Positions 18,589 through 26,900 of a DNA stretch of 64,000 nucleotides are shown in pieces. Source of the DNA: Cobetia amphilecti (GTDB taxonomy: Bacteria; Pseudomonadota; Gammaproteobacteria; Pseudomonadales; Halomonadaceae); contig NZ_CP084115.1 in assembly GCF_020217465.1 (NCBI RefSeq), positions 1,984,001 through 2,048,000 on the forward strand, read 5' to 3'. Position numbers and translations under genes: made by a program. The stretch's first letter is position 1. Every line of letters starts with the position of its first letter. The notes below the pieces were generated by a model, which did not search any database, was not told the origin of the DNA, and worked only from the letters and a program-made list of their open reading frames with translations.

Positions 18589-19142
18589 GACGTGCTTTCC
18601 GTACCATCACCGGGCTGATGAGTCTTGTTGGGCGTCACGGCGTGCTGCTCTGCCTGACTGGCGCGCCCGGCGCCCTTGCGTTTCTTCTTCTTGCCTTCGT
18701 CGAGTCGTTCGCCGTGACGCGCGAGGTAGGCTTCCAGCCACACCATCAAGGCCGGGGGCATCGGCACATCCAGCACCAGCTGGTCGCCATCCATCCAATG
18801 CGATGCTACCTCCTGACAGGCCGTCACCACGCGGGGCTGCATGCCGTCGGCTTCACGCTCATCGCATTGGACGAACAGGCGCGGCTGCTCGCAGCGCAGG
18901 TTGTAGCGGTAATCGGTGCGCTCGGTGAGGTGAAGCTGCAGCGGCAGGATGCGGCGATGCGCTACTTCATCAGCGGCGGCAGGCTCCGCTACGTGCGATT
19001 CCGTCTCTGGCGTTGCAGAGGGCGAGAGGTCGGCAATCCGCCAGGTGTCGATGCTGAAACGCCCCAGTTTCTGCGTGGTGGGCGCCAGGGTGACGCTCAA
19101 CCAGCGGGTGTCGTCACTGCGGGGAGGGATGGATTCAGACAT
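18585..19142 (-). CDS. DUF3305 family protein
   Basis: This 185-residue protein begins MSESIPPRSDDTRWLSVTLA and contains WRIADLSPS and RTDYRYNLRCEQPRLFVQC, typical of DUF3305. The N-terminal half pairs a short beta region with a Lys-rich C-terminal tail (GKKKKRKG) that is probably disordered. The chosen ATG at 19142 has AAGGA four bases upstream. The family travels with DUF3306 and formate dehydrogenase genes and has no known activity. It is the first gene of the minus-strand cluster and diverges from fdhD, with about 205 bases between the starts. Confidence 0.85.
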   Translation of the reverse strand: MSESIPPRSDDTRWLSVTLAPTTQKLGRFSIDTWRIADLSPSATPETESHVAEPAAADEVAHRRILPLQLHLTERTDYRYNLRCEQPRLFVQCDEREADGMQPRVVTACQEVASHWMDGDQLVLDVPMPPALMVWLEAYLARHGERLDEGKKKKRKGAGRASQAEQHAVTPNKTHQPGDGTESTS

Positions 19143-19347
19143 GGCTTCCTTGTTCACTGCTGTACCCGCAAGCGGGTCTGAAAAGAATGCTGCGATGGTG
19201 CTGGTGTGCAAGATACATGCCGGCGCATGCGATATCAGGGTTACCGTCAGTCAGTGCGGGGACAGCTCTGCCATCAGACTGGTACTCTACGGCGATTCAG
19301 CGCAAGAATTGCCATTCCAACCGGCTCGATCAGGGAGACCCGAGTTC

Positions 19348-20286
19348 ATGATGCCCTCTGCACGGCCAGCGATCAGTCGCGCCACACTACCCACTACGCT
19401 GGACATCGAAGTCATGGATGAGCGCGGTGAGCGCCATCAGCAGTCCATTGCCGCCGAGCGCTCGCTGACCATCTATCTCAATCGTCGCGAGATCGTCACC
19501 TTGATGACCCTGGGTGCCGAACCTGAGGCGCTGGTGGCCGGTTATCTGCGCAATCAGGGACTGCTGGGTGAGCTTGAGGACCTCGAAGCGCTGCAGGTGG
19601 ATTGGGAAGTCGAGAGCGCCTCGGTGGTGACGCGTCATCTACCCGAGGATATCGAGCAGCGCCTCGGCAAGCGCACCGTGACTACCGGCTGTGGGCAGGG
19701 CACGGTATTCGGCAATCTGCTGGAGCGCCAATCACTGGCTGCGCTGGATGCAGGCCCCTTCAGTCAGGCCCTGTTGTATCGCCTGCTGGAGGCGCTGGCG
19801 GCGCACAACGCGACTTATCGCAAGGCCGGCGCGGTTCACGGCTGCGCCCTGTGTCGGGATGATGAAGTGCTGGCGTTCATCGAGGATGTCGGCCGCCACA
19901 ACGCCGTCGATACGCTGGCGGGGCTGAGCTGGTTGGCGCCCCTGAGTGATGATGCCAGTGATTATCAGGGGGCCAACATCTTCTACACTACCGGTCGTCT
20001 GACTTCCGAGATGGTACTGAAGGTGGCTCAGGCGGGGGTCTCGGTGCTGGTCTCGCGTTCCGGCGTCACGCAGAAGGGAGTGGAGCTGGCGGAACGCTTT
20101 GGCGTGCTGTTGATCGCGCGCGCCAAGGGGCGCCACTTCCAGGCGGTGGACCCTGCCGGGCGGCTGGTGCTGGATGCCATCCCGCCGCTGCGTGCCGGCG
20201 ACGCTCTCAAATCATCGCGCCATGACGCGTCAGGCAAGCCATCTTCAGCAGACGGCGCAGCCGGACATGACAAGGGGGCGCAGTGA
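19348..20286 (+). CDS. fdhD: formate dehydrogenase accessory sulfurtransferase FdhD
   Basis: This 312-residue protein delivers sulfur to the molybdenum cofactor of formate dehydrogenase. It contains RSLTIYLNRREIVTLMTLG near 39-57, TTGCGQGT near 112, the sulfur-carrying pair Cys166 and Cys169 in VHGCALC, and EDVGRHNAVDTLAG. The frame is open far upstream to 18949, but that stretch lies antisense to the DUF3305 gene. The ATG at 19348 matches the family start and has GGGAG upstream. Divergent transcription from the DUF3305-fdh cluster suggests shared control. It is followed with a one-base overlap by the regulator gene. Confidence 0.95.
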   Translation: MMPSARPAISRATLPTTLDIEVMDERGERHQQSIAAERSLTIYLNRREIVTLMTLGAEPEALVAGYLRNQGLLGELEDLEALQVDWEVESASVVTRHLPEDIEQRLGKRTVTTGCGQGTVFGNLLERQSLAALDAGPFSQALLYRLLEALAAHNATYRKAGAVHGCALCRDDEVLAFIEDVGRHNAVDTLAGLSWLAPLSDDASDYQGANIFYTTGRLTSEMVLKVAQAGVSVLVSRSGVTQKGVELAERFGVLLIARAKGRHFQAVDPAGRLVLDAIPPLRAGDALKSSRHDASGKPSSADGAAGHDKGAQ

Positions 20287-21335
20287 TGAGTCGTCTTTCT
20301 TCGCCGCTGGGCGTCATACCCTCACAGGGCTTTTCCTCTGAACTCGGCGCACCTTCGGGCGGCTCTACCGCTGAGTCTTCAGGCGAGGCCCTGAATGCGG
20401 CCACCGGCCGGCAGGCTCCGGTTCCCCACGACAACCCCTTTCTGACGGTGCAGGAAGTCGCGCGCCTTCTGCACCTCAACGAGAAGAAGATCTATCAGCT
20501 GGCCAGTGACGGCACCATGCCGGCGACCAAGGTGACCGGCAAGTGGCTCTTTCCGCGGCGCCTGGTGGAGCAATGGATTCTCGAGTCCAGCCATCATGGT
20601 GTGCTGGCGGATCGCCTGATGATCACCGGCAGTGATGACCCGCTGCTGGCCGCGCTCTCCATGCGTCTCAATCAGCAGCATGCCGGTAGCGCCTTCTATG
20701 GCATGAGCGTCACCGGCACGCGTCTGGGGCTTGATCTGCTCAGCCAGGGGCGTGCTGACGTCTGCGCCATTCACTGGGGGCGCGCGGAGGAGGCGGCGCT
20801 GCGTCATCCGGCGCTGATTCGCGGCCATGATGGCTATCGTCAGTGGGTGATGGTGCGGCTTGCGCGCCGTACCCAGGGGCTGATCATCCGCAATGATGAT
20901 CGCCATCTGTCCATCGACCCCAGCGGCCTTTTCGGTTCGCAGCGGCGTTGGGCGGTGCGACAGGAGGGGGCAGGTTCGCAGCGCTTCCTGCAGGAGTGGC
21001 TGTCCGGCCATCAGATGCGTGCCGAGCAGCTCAACACCCTGGCGATCGCCTATTCCGAGCGTGAGGTGGCCTCGATGGTGGCGCGCGGCGAGGTGGATGT
21101 CGGCCCCGGTACGCTGTCGGCCGCCAATGAGTTCGGCCTCGGCTTCGTGCCGGTCTGTGAAGAGGCCTTCGACCTGGTGGTACCGCGCAATGTCTACTTC
21201 CGCGATCTCTTCCAGGGGTTGCTGGACTATCTTGCCACACCGAATGGCATCCAGCTGGCGCAATCCCTCGGCGGCTATGATCTGCGCGAATGCGGTCAGT
21301 TGATCTGGCGCGGCGATGCCGCACAGCACGATTGA
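20286..21335 (+). CDS. HTH regulator with molybdate-binding-type (COG1910/PBP-like) domain
   Basis: This 349-residue protein has an excisionase-like helix-turn-helix, FLTVQEVARLLHLNEKKIYQ near 49-68, ending KVTGKWLFPRRLVEQWI. A periplasmic-binding-protein-like domain follows: GSDDPLLAALSMRLNQ near 115, GLDLLSQGRADVCAIHWG, and GEVDVGPGTLSAANEFGLGF. No signal peptide is present, so the domain probably senses a cytoplasmic ligand. COG1910 homologues are linked to molybdate or tungstate. The ATG at 20286 overlaps the fdhD stop by one base, with AAGGGGG upstream; a GTG at 20283 is also possible. It is probably the local regulator of formate dehydrogenase (inference). Confidence 0.85.
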   Translation: MSRLSSPLGVIPSQGFSSELGAPSGGSTAESSGEALNAATGRQAPVPHDNPFLTVQEVARLLHLNEKKIYQLASDGTMPATKVTGKWLFPRRLVEQWILESSHHGVLADRLMITGSDDPLLAALSMRLNQQHAGSAFYGMSVTGTRLGLDLLSQGRADVCAIHWGRAEEAALRHPALIRGHDGYRQWVMVRLARRTQGLIIRNDDRHLSIDPSGLFGSQRRWAVRQEGAGSQRFLQEWLSGHQMRAEQLNTLAIAYSEREVASMVARGEVDVGPGTLSAANEFGLGFVPVCEEAFDLVVPRNVYFRDLFQGLLDYLATPNGIQLAQSLGGYDLRECGQLIWRGDAAQHD

Positions 21336-21376
21336 GACGCTCGGTATCGAGACGCTCTGTAATGAGACGCTCGATA
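21332..21376. repeat. three 15-bp tandem repeats containing a stop codon
   Basis: The units are TTGAGACGCTCGGTA, TCGAGACGCTCTGTA and ATGAGACGCTCGATA. The stop codon of the HTH regulator (TGA, 21333-21335) lies inside the first unit. TAA and TGA recur in the same frame at 21360 and 21363. Confidence 0.85.
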
Positions 21377-21445
21377 AACTGAACACCCAGTGGATGCTGG
21401 CGGTCAGGACTCGGCGCAAGCCATGAGTGTCTTTGCGATATCCAG

Positions 21446-21487
21446 AAAAATCGCCCATTAGCGCATGGCTAGTGGGCGATTTTTTTA
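21446..21487 (+). terminator. Rho-independent terminator
   Basis: AAAAATCGCCCATTAGC pairs with GGCTAGTGGGCGATTTTT around a short GCAT loop and runs into a T-tract. The A-tract on the left could also terminate the facing XRE-cupin gene. Confidence 0.9.
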
Positions 21488-21607
21488 TTTCGAGCTGACG
21501 GCGAGCATGGTCAAGCAAGTCATTGTTTTGAATGGACCGGCCAGGTGACGCTCGCGTTAAGGCAATCTTTGCGGTTTAGCTTCCTGCCAGTGCGTTACGT
21601 GGCTTGT

Positions 21608-21647
21608 CTCACTTCAACACAGCCCAGCTCACTTCAAATCAGATCAG
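21608..21647. repeat. two 20-bp tandem repeats spanning the XRE-cupin stop codon
   Basis: CTCACTTCAACACAGCCCAG (21608-21627) is followed by CTCACTTCAAATCAGATCAG (21628-21647). The TGA of the XRE-cupin gene occupies 21644-21646 of the second unit, and a partial third copy begins at 21648. Confidence 0.8.
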
Positions 21648-22282
21648 CTCGGATCCGAATCATTGCGAGTGCACACCGACAGCACGATGGCATCTTCTTC
21701 GCTGGTAGAAACCAGAGCGTGCCCCATGTCGGAGTCGAAATAGATGCTGTCACCCTCACCCAGCGGCAAGGGTTCATAGAATTCCGAATAGAGCAGAATG
21801 CTGCCCGCCAAGACCATCAGGAACTCCTCGCCGTCGTGACGCACCCAGTCGGGGAAGTCATCGAAGCTGCGCGCACGCACGCGAGTCTTGAAAGGAATCA
21901 TGCGTTTCTGCGCCAGCTGCCAGGACAGCAGCTCGTGCTCATAGGTCGGGGTCGGGTGTGACTTGCCATCACCGACGCGCGTCAGATCGCGACGCCCGAG
22001 TGTGCCACTCTGGCGCTTGGGCGGGCTCAGCAGCTGCGGCAGGTCGATGTTGAGACCATGAATCAGCTTCTGGACCGCCGTGAAGGTCGGCGAGATCTGC
22101 TCGTTCTCGATCTTGGACAATGTCGAGCGTGCCAGTCCCGTGCGCTGGCTGACATCTTCCAGCGTCCAGTGATGGGAGAGGCGGATCTGCTTCACGCGTT
22201 CGCCAAGCTTCAGGGGCTCAACGAAGGGTTTGCGACCGGAGGCGATCCGGACGGCGGCGTCCTTGTCTGTCGGTGTGCTCAT
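21644..22282 (-). CDS. XRE-family regulator with C-terminal cupin domain
   Basis: This 212-residue protein has an XRE helix-turn-helix, LGERVKQIRLSHHWTLEDVS then RTGLARSTLSKIENEQISPT, near 25-65. A cupin sensor follows with HDGEEFLMVLAGSILLYSE near 153 and SIYFDSDMGHALVS near 185. Relatives control polyamine, amino-acid or acid-degradation genes, and the ligand cannot be read from sequence. The ATG at 22282 has only a weak ribosome site; a GTG at 22321 would add 13 residues. A 13-bp inverted repeat lies 68 bases upstream and is a likely autoregulatory operator. No obvious target gene is co-directional. Confidence 0.88.
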   Translation of the reverse strand: MSTPTDKDAAVRIASGRKPFVEPLKLGERVKQIRLSHHWTLEDVSQRTGLARSTLSKIENEQISPTFTAVQKLIHGLNIDLPQLLSPPKRQSGTLGRRDLTRVGDGKSHPTPTYEHELLSWQLAQKRMIPFKTRVRARSFDDFPDWVRHDGEEFLMVLAGSILLYSEFYEPLPLGEGDSIYFDSDMGHALVSTSEEDAIVLSVCTRNDSDPS

Positions 22283-22349
22283 GAGAGTGGCTTCGCTATG
22301 GGCGTGATATTGGCGGCGCACGACATCGGGTGTCGCAGCGCTGTCAGCT

Positions 22350-22383
22350 GGCGATAAAGTTTACTATCGGAAACTTTATCGCC
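22350..22383. promoter_or_regulatory. perfect inverted repeat, probable operator of the XRE-cupin gene
   Basis: GGCGATAAAGTTT (22350-22362) and AAACTTTATCGCC (22371-22383) flank an eight-base spacer ACTATCGG. The inner part, GTTTACTATCGGAAAC, resembles the GTTT-N8-AAAC sites of XRE-cupin regulators. There is no T-tract, and the site is upstream of a start rather than after a stop, so an operator is more likely than a terminator. Confidence 0.6.
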
Positions 22384-22430
22384 AGCTTATCACAGCATGG
22401 CAAACGCGCATCATCCCGACACGTAGCCAA

Positions 22431-22475
22431 CATGGCTGTCCGCGACATGGCTGTCTGTGACATGGCTGTTCGCGA
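22431..22475. repeat. three 15-bp tandem repeats
   Basis: CATGGCTGTCCGCGA, CATGGCTGTCTGTGA and CATGGCTGTTCGCGA lie head to tail between the operator-like repeat and the end of the histone-deacetylase-like gene. Confidence 0.8.
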
Positions 22476-22508
22476 CACCGAAGGCTCGCTGGTGCTCCAA
22501 TGATGCAG

Positions 22509-22540
22509 CGACAGGTTTCCTGGCTGCGGGAAACCTGTCG
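22509..22540 (-). terminator. inverted repeat, possible terminator or operator
   Basis: CGACAGGTTTCC and GGAAACCTGTCG form a perfect 12-bp stem with loop TGGCTGCG. It lies 85 bases past the end of the histone-deacetylase-like gene. No T-tract follows on either strand, so the terminator role is uncertain. Confidence 0.4.
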
Positions 22541-22590
22541 TGAGGTGTGGTGTGCGTCAGGGAAAAAGTCACCGGTGCGGGGGATGCCCA

Positions 22591-22638
22591 GCGCTAGAAC
22601 AGTCGGGCACTAGAGCAGCCAGGCGCTAGAACAGCGGG
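22591..22638. repeat. three 16-bp tandem repeats spanning the HDAC-like stop codon
   Basis: GCGCTAGAACAGTCGG, GCACTAGAGCAGCCAG and GCGCTAGAACAGCGGG lie head to tail. The gene's TAG (22626-22628, minus strand) is in the third unit. Each unit contains a minus-strand TAG, and the 16-base period puts them in three different frames. Confidence 0.85.
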
Positions 22639-23777
22639 TGATCACGCTCATCCTCGGCGGGCTTGGCAAGCGACGGCTGGACGCCGTCTGGTGTGCCAGA
22701 GGCGGAGCGGGGCGGGAGGGCATCCACGGTGGGAGGCGCGAGATCGAGCTGGTCTGGCTCGGGTTTGTTTGACTCGGGTCGCTCTGACATGGGGTGCTTA
22801 GAAGGACGATGGCCGCCGGCACGTGCCTCGAGGCCATCCTGCATCGGCAAGCCCGCCAGCGCCTTGAGATGCGCCTCGGTGCTGCGCCCCAGCGCCTCCA
22901 GGCAATACCCGCCCTCCAGCACGGAGACGATACGCCCGTGGCAGTGACGCCGCGCGACATCCATCGCCAGTAGGGTGACCCAGTAATAGTCGTCATCTTC
23001 CAGGCACAGTTCTGCCATCGGGTCTTCACGGTGCGCGTCAAAGCCCGCCGAGATCAGGATCAACTCCGGCTTGAAATCATCAAGCTTCTTCAGCCATTGG
23101 GCTTCAATGGCGCGCCGGAAGGCCAGTGAGCCGCTGCCTTCGCTCAGGGGCGTGTTGTGGATGTGCTCCCAGCGGCTCTCCAGGTAGCGCCACGGGTACA
23201 TGGCGTCCTGAAAGGAGGAGCACACCAGCGTATCGGGGTCATGCTTGAAGATATCGACGGTGCCGTTGCCCTGGTGTACATCGAAATCGAGGATCGCGAT
23301 CCGCTTCACGCCGTAATGCTGGCGGGCGTGCAGAGCGCCCACCGCCACGTTGTTGTAGAAGCAGAAGCCCATCGCATCGGCGCGTTCGGCATGGTGGCCC
23401 GGGGGGCGCACGGCGCAGAAGACGTTGTCGGCCTGATCACGCATCACCTGGTCGACCCCGCGTACCACCGCGCCGGCGGCCAGTCGCGCCGCGACCAGGC
23501 TATCGGCACACATCACGGTGTCTTCGTTGATGGTCAGCAGCTGCCCGGCCTGGGGCGGACATTTCTCCAACGCCTGCAGGTGGCGCATGGGGTGCACGCG
23601 CGCCAGCTGCTCAAGCGTTGCCGCTCGCGCACTGTATTGCTGGACATGCTGAATCACGCCGCTCAGCGCCAGCTGACGCTCGATGGCCTGCAGACGCAGT
23701 GGGCTCTCGGGATGGGTGGGGCCCATGAAATGCTGACCGCAGTCGCGATGGGATATGTAGGAGGTGATCATCGGCAT
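22626..23777 (-). CDS. histone deacetylase family deacetylase
   Basis: This 383-residue zinc hydrolase belongs to the HDAC/acetoin-utilisation/acetylpolyamine amidohydrolase superfamily. The motifs are complete: RPPGHHAE with His128/His129, zinc ligands Asp166 and His168 in LDFDVHQGNGT, Asp247 in SAGFDAH, and EGGY near 288-291. Residues 1-310 are the catalytic domain. The last 70 residues are an unusual Pro/Ser/Glu-rich tail without homology that I recognise. It removes acetyl groups from lysine or polyamines (family). It diverges from an acyl-CoA synthetase/GNAT gene, so deacetylase and acetyltransferase are neighbours. Starts at 23777 and 23771 are both possible. Confidence 0.9.
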   Translation of the reverse strand: MPMITSYISHRDCGQHFMGPTHPESPLRLQAIERQLALSGVIQHVQQYSARAATLEQLARVHPMRHLQALEKCPPQAGQLLTINEDTVMCADSLVAARLAAGAVVRGVDQVMRDQADNVFCAVRPPGHHAERADAMGFCFYNNVAVGALHARQHYGVKRIAILDFDVHQGNGTVDIFKHDPDTLVCSSFQDAMYPWRYLESRWEHIHNTPLSEGSGSLAFRRAIEAQWLKKLDDFKPELILISAGFDAHREDPMAELCLEDDDYYWVTLLAMDVARRHCHGRIVSVLEGGYCLEALGRSTEAHLKALAGLPMQDGLEARAGGHRPSKHPMSERPESNKPEPDQLDLAPPTVDALPPRSASGTPDGVQPSLAKPAEDERDHPLF

Positions 23778-23972
23778 GCCTGCGTGAGTGTGCGGGTCAT
23801 AATGGTCTGCACCATGACGTAACAGTAAGAGTCGTCAATGGCATGAGCCAGTCGCCGATGGTCTACCTTGTTTCACGCATGAAGGGCGCGAGGATGGCTG
23901 TTCAGACCTGCGCTTTCGCGGCATGCTGCTCATATCGCGCTGACGAGGCGCAACCGCTGACAGGACAAGCCT

Positions 23973-26900
23973 ATGGGAACGCGATTTCTGCGCAATTTCT
24001 TCGAGCCCGCCAGTATCGTGGTGATCGGCGCCTCGGAAAAGCCGCATTCACTGGGCGGGCAGGTACTGCGCAATCTGCTTGAAGGGGGCTTCAAGGGCGC
24101 CCTGACGGTGGTCAACCCCAAGGGATATGAGACGGTGCATGGCGTGGCGTGCGTCAAGCGGGTCAGTGAGCTAGAGCAGGTGCCGGACCTGGCCATTCTG
24201 TGCTCACCGCCGGATACCTTGCCGCGTGTGGTCGAGAAGCTGGGCCGGCGCGGCGTCAAGGCGGCGCTGCTGATTTCGGGAGGTGTCGCGCCGACACCGG
24301 TCAGCTCGCTGGCCCGCGTCACCGGCAAGGGGCTTGAGATGCTGTCACGCCGCGACGGGCTGAACTTCACTGCCCCGCGTCTGCCGGGCATTCACAGGTC
24401 CACTACGGGCAAGCCAGGCCCCGAACCCTCCGTCACCGAGGCGTCGTCTTTGGATGAGGCCGGCGAGCCTGCCGCGCCGAGCGCCGAGCGCTACCCGCGG
24501 ATCGCCGACAGCACGGACGACGTGCTGGATGCCTCGCAGGCACGAGAGCCGGGTGTCGAAGTCCCGCGTATCCACCGTGATCAGGAAAGCCTCAACAGTC
24601 GGTTGCTCAAGGCCGCCCGAGGCAGTGGGATTCGCCTGCTCGGGCCGGAATGCATGGGCATCTGCGTGCCAAATCGGCACCTGAATGCCTCCTTCAGCGG
24701 GCAGCCAGTGGCCAAGGGCAAGGTCGCCTATCTCGGCCAGTCGGGGATGCTGGGCAATGCGATGATCGACTGGGCGGCAGGGCGCGGCATCGGCTTCTCG
24801 CATCTGGTGACCCTGGGCGACAGCGTCGATGTGATGCTGCCCGATCTGATCGACTATCTGAACCAGTACGGGCCGTCGCAGGCCTTGCTGTTGCACCTGG
24901 AGCGCATTCACGACCCGATGCACTTCATGACCGCGCTGCGCGAGGCGTCCCGCAATCGGCTGGTGCTGGCGATCAAGAGTGGCCGTACCCCGGAAGCCGA
25001 CCTGTTCGGCACACATGTCACACGTGGCGTGCCCAATCGCGACCGGATCGTCGATGTTGCCCTCGCGCGTGCCGGGGTGGTGCGCGTCAATGACAGCGAA
25101 GACATGTTCGATGCGCTGGAGACGCTGAATCGCATGAAGCCGTTGCGCGGTGATCGGCTGGCGATCGTCTCCAATGGGTTGGGCCCGGCCTTGCTGGCCA
25201 TCGACAAGCTGATGGCGGGTGGCGGCAAGCTGGCCGAGCTGAGCGAGGAGAGCCGCCAGGCGCTGCTCAAGGCCGAGCTGGATGTCAGCCTGCCGGGGCG
25301 CAATCCGGTGGATCTGGGCGGCAATGCCACGCCGGAAGATTTCCTGGCCGCGGTCAACATCGTGGCCAATGACCGTGGCGTGGACGCCGTGCTGGTCGTG
25401 CATGCGCCGACACGCCTTGCTCCCTCACGGGCAACGGCCGAGGCCCTGGTGGCGCATCGCAAGCAATTCCGACGCAACCTGCTGACCAGCTGGATGGGGC
25501 TCGAGCAGGCGCTTTCAGCCCGCCATGAATGCCATCTGGCCGGCATTCCGACCTATCTGTCGCCGGAGAAGGGCGTCAAGGCCTTCTTGCAGATGGTCGA
25601 TTACCACCGTGTGCAGACACTGTTGCAGCAGACGCCGCCGAGCCTGGCCTTCTCGACCAGTGCCGAGATCCGCGCCCGCGCCCATGATCTGGTGCACAGT
25701 GCGCGGCGTGCCGGCCGTGAATGGTTGACCCACTCGGAAACGGCGCAGGTGCTCGATACCTACGGCATCGCGACCGCGCCCAGTCGCTATGTGCTCGACG
25801 CCGCCGAAGGCGCGCGCGCCATCGTCGAATTGCAGCGATCTGCCACGGATGACGACAAGCCTTCTCGCCAGGGCCCCTATGCGCTGCGCGTGGTGCATGA
25901 ACACAACAGCCAGCCGTTCCGCTATCGCCGCTACCCACAGCGGCTGTCTTCCGGCGTGGTGCAGGACCTTTCCGGTCCGGAGGATATCGCGCTGGCGATT
26001 CGCCGCATCACCCAGAAGGTGGCGGAGGGCGATGCCGAGCGTGGCCGCGGTGACCACGAGCGCACGCGCATTCATGAGTTCTGCCTGCAGCCGATGCAGC
26101 GTGGCAAACACTCGCTGCAGTTGAGCGCAGGCATCACGCGCGATGACGAATTCGGCCCGGTGATCGTGTTCGGTATCGGCGGTTACAAGGTCAATGTGCT
26201 GGCGGACCGCCAGGTGGCCTTGCCGCCCCTCAACATGACACTGGCGCGTGAGCTGATCTCGCGCAGCCATGCCTCCCGCCTGATCGCCGAGCACTCGCCG
26301 GACCCGGAGCGCGATTTCGAGCGCGTCAGCACGCTGTTGATCAAGCTCTCACAGTTGGCATCGGATTTGCGTGACATAAGAGGGTTGGAAATCAATCCGT
26401 TGTTGCTCAATCGCGAGGAGGCCGTGGCAGTGGACTTCGCGCTGGATCTCGGCAAACCGGCCCGTTTCGCGATCATGCCGTATCCGGAGGAGCTGCGTGA
26501 ATGGGTGTCGCTGGACAATGGCATGCACGTCGAGGTTCGCCCGATACGCGGCGAGGATGCGCCCTTGATCACGGCCTTCCATGCGCGGCTATCCGAGGAG
26601 AGCATTCGTTTCCGCTACTTCCACCACAAGGCGGCGCTGACTCAGCGAGATCTCGCGTTGCTCGCCCAGATCAATTACGACCGCCAGATGGCCTTCATCG
26701 CCGAGCGTGAAGTGGAAGCCCAGTCAGGTGAGTCGCCGCAGCGCGAGATGCTGGGGGTGGTGCGGGTATGGAATGACCCGGACAACATTCGCACCGAATT
26801 CTCCGTCATCATCCGTGATGACATGCAAGGCGAGGGGATCGGCAGTCTGCTGATGGAGAAGATGCTGCGCTATTGCCGCTCGCTGGGCACGCTGGAGATG

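Larger units (their letters stand above)
22283..22625. other. intergenic: promoter, operator and repeats
   Basis: No gene is seen. The stretch holds the inverted repeat at 22350-22383, the 15-bp repeats at 22431-22475, the second inverted repeat at 22509-22540, and most of the 16-bp repeats at 22591-22638. Confidence 0.65.

Noticed and set aside
18949-19347. N-terminal extension of fdhD by up to 133 codons
   Set aside because: It lies antisense to the DUF3305 gene, and family homology begins at the ATG 19348 with a ribosome site.
22431-22475. Tandem repeats as a CRISPR array
   Set aside because: Units are 15 bp and contiguous without spacers, and no cas gene is present. The same applies to all other arrays in the window.
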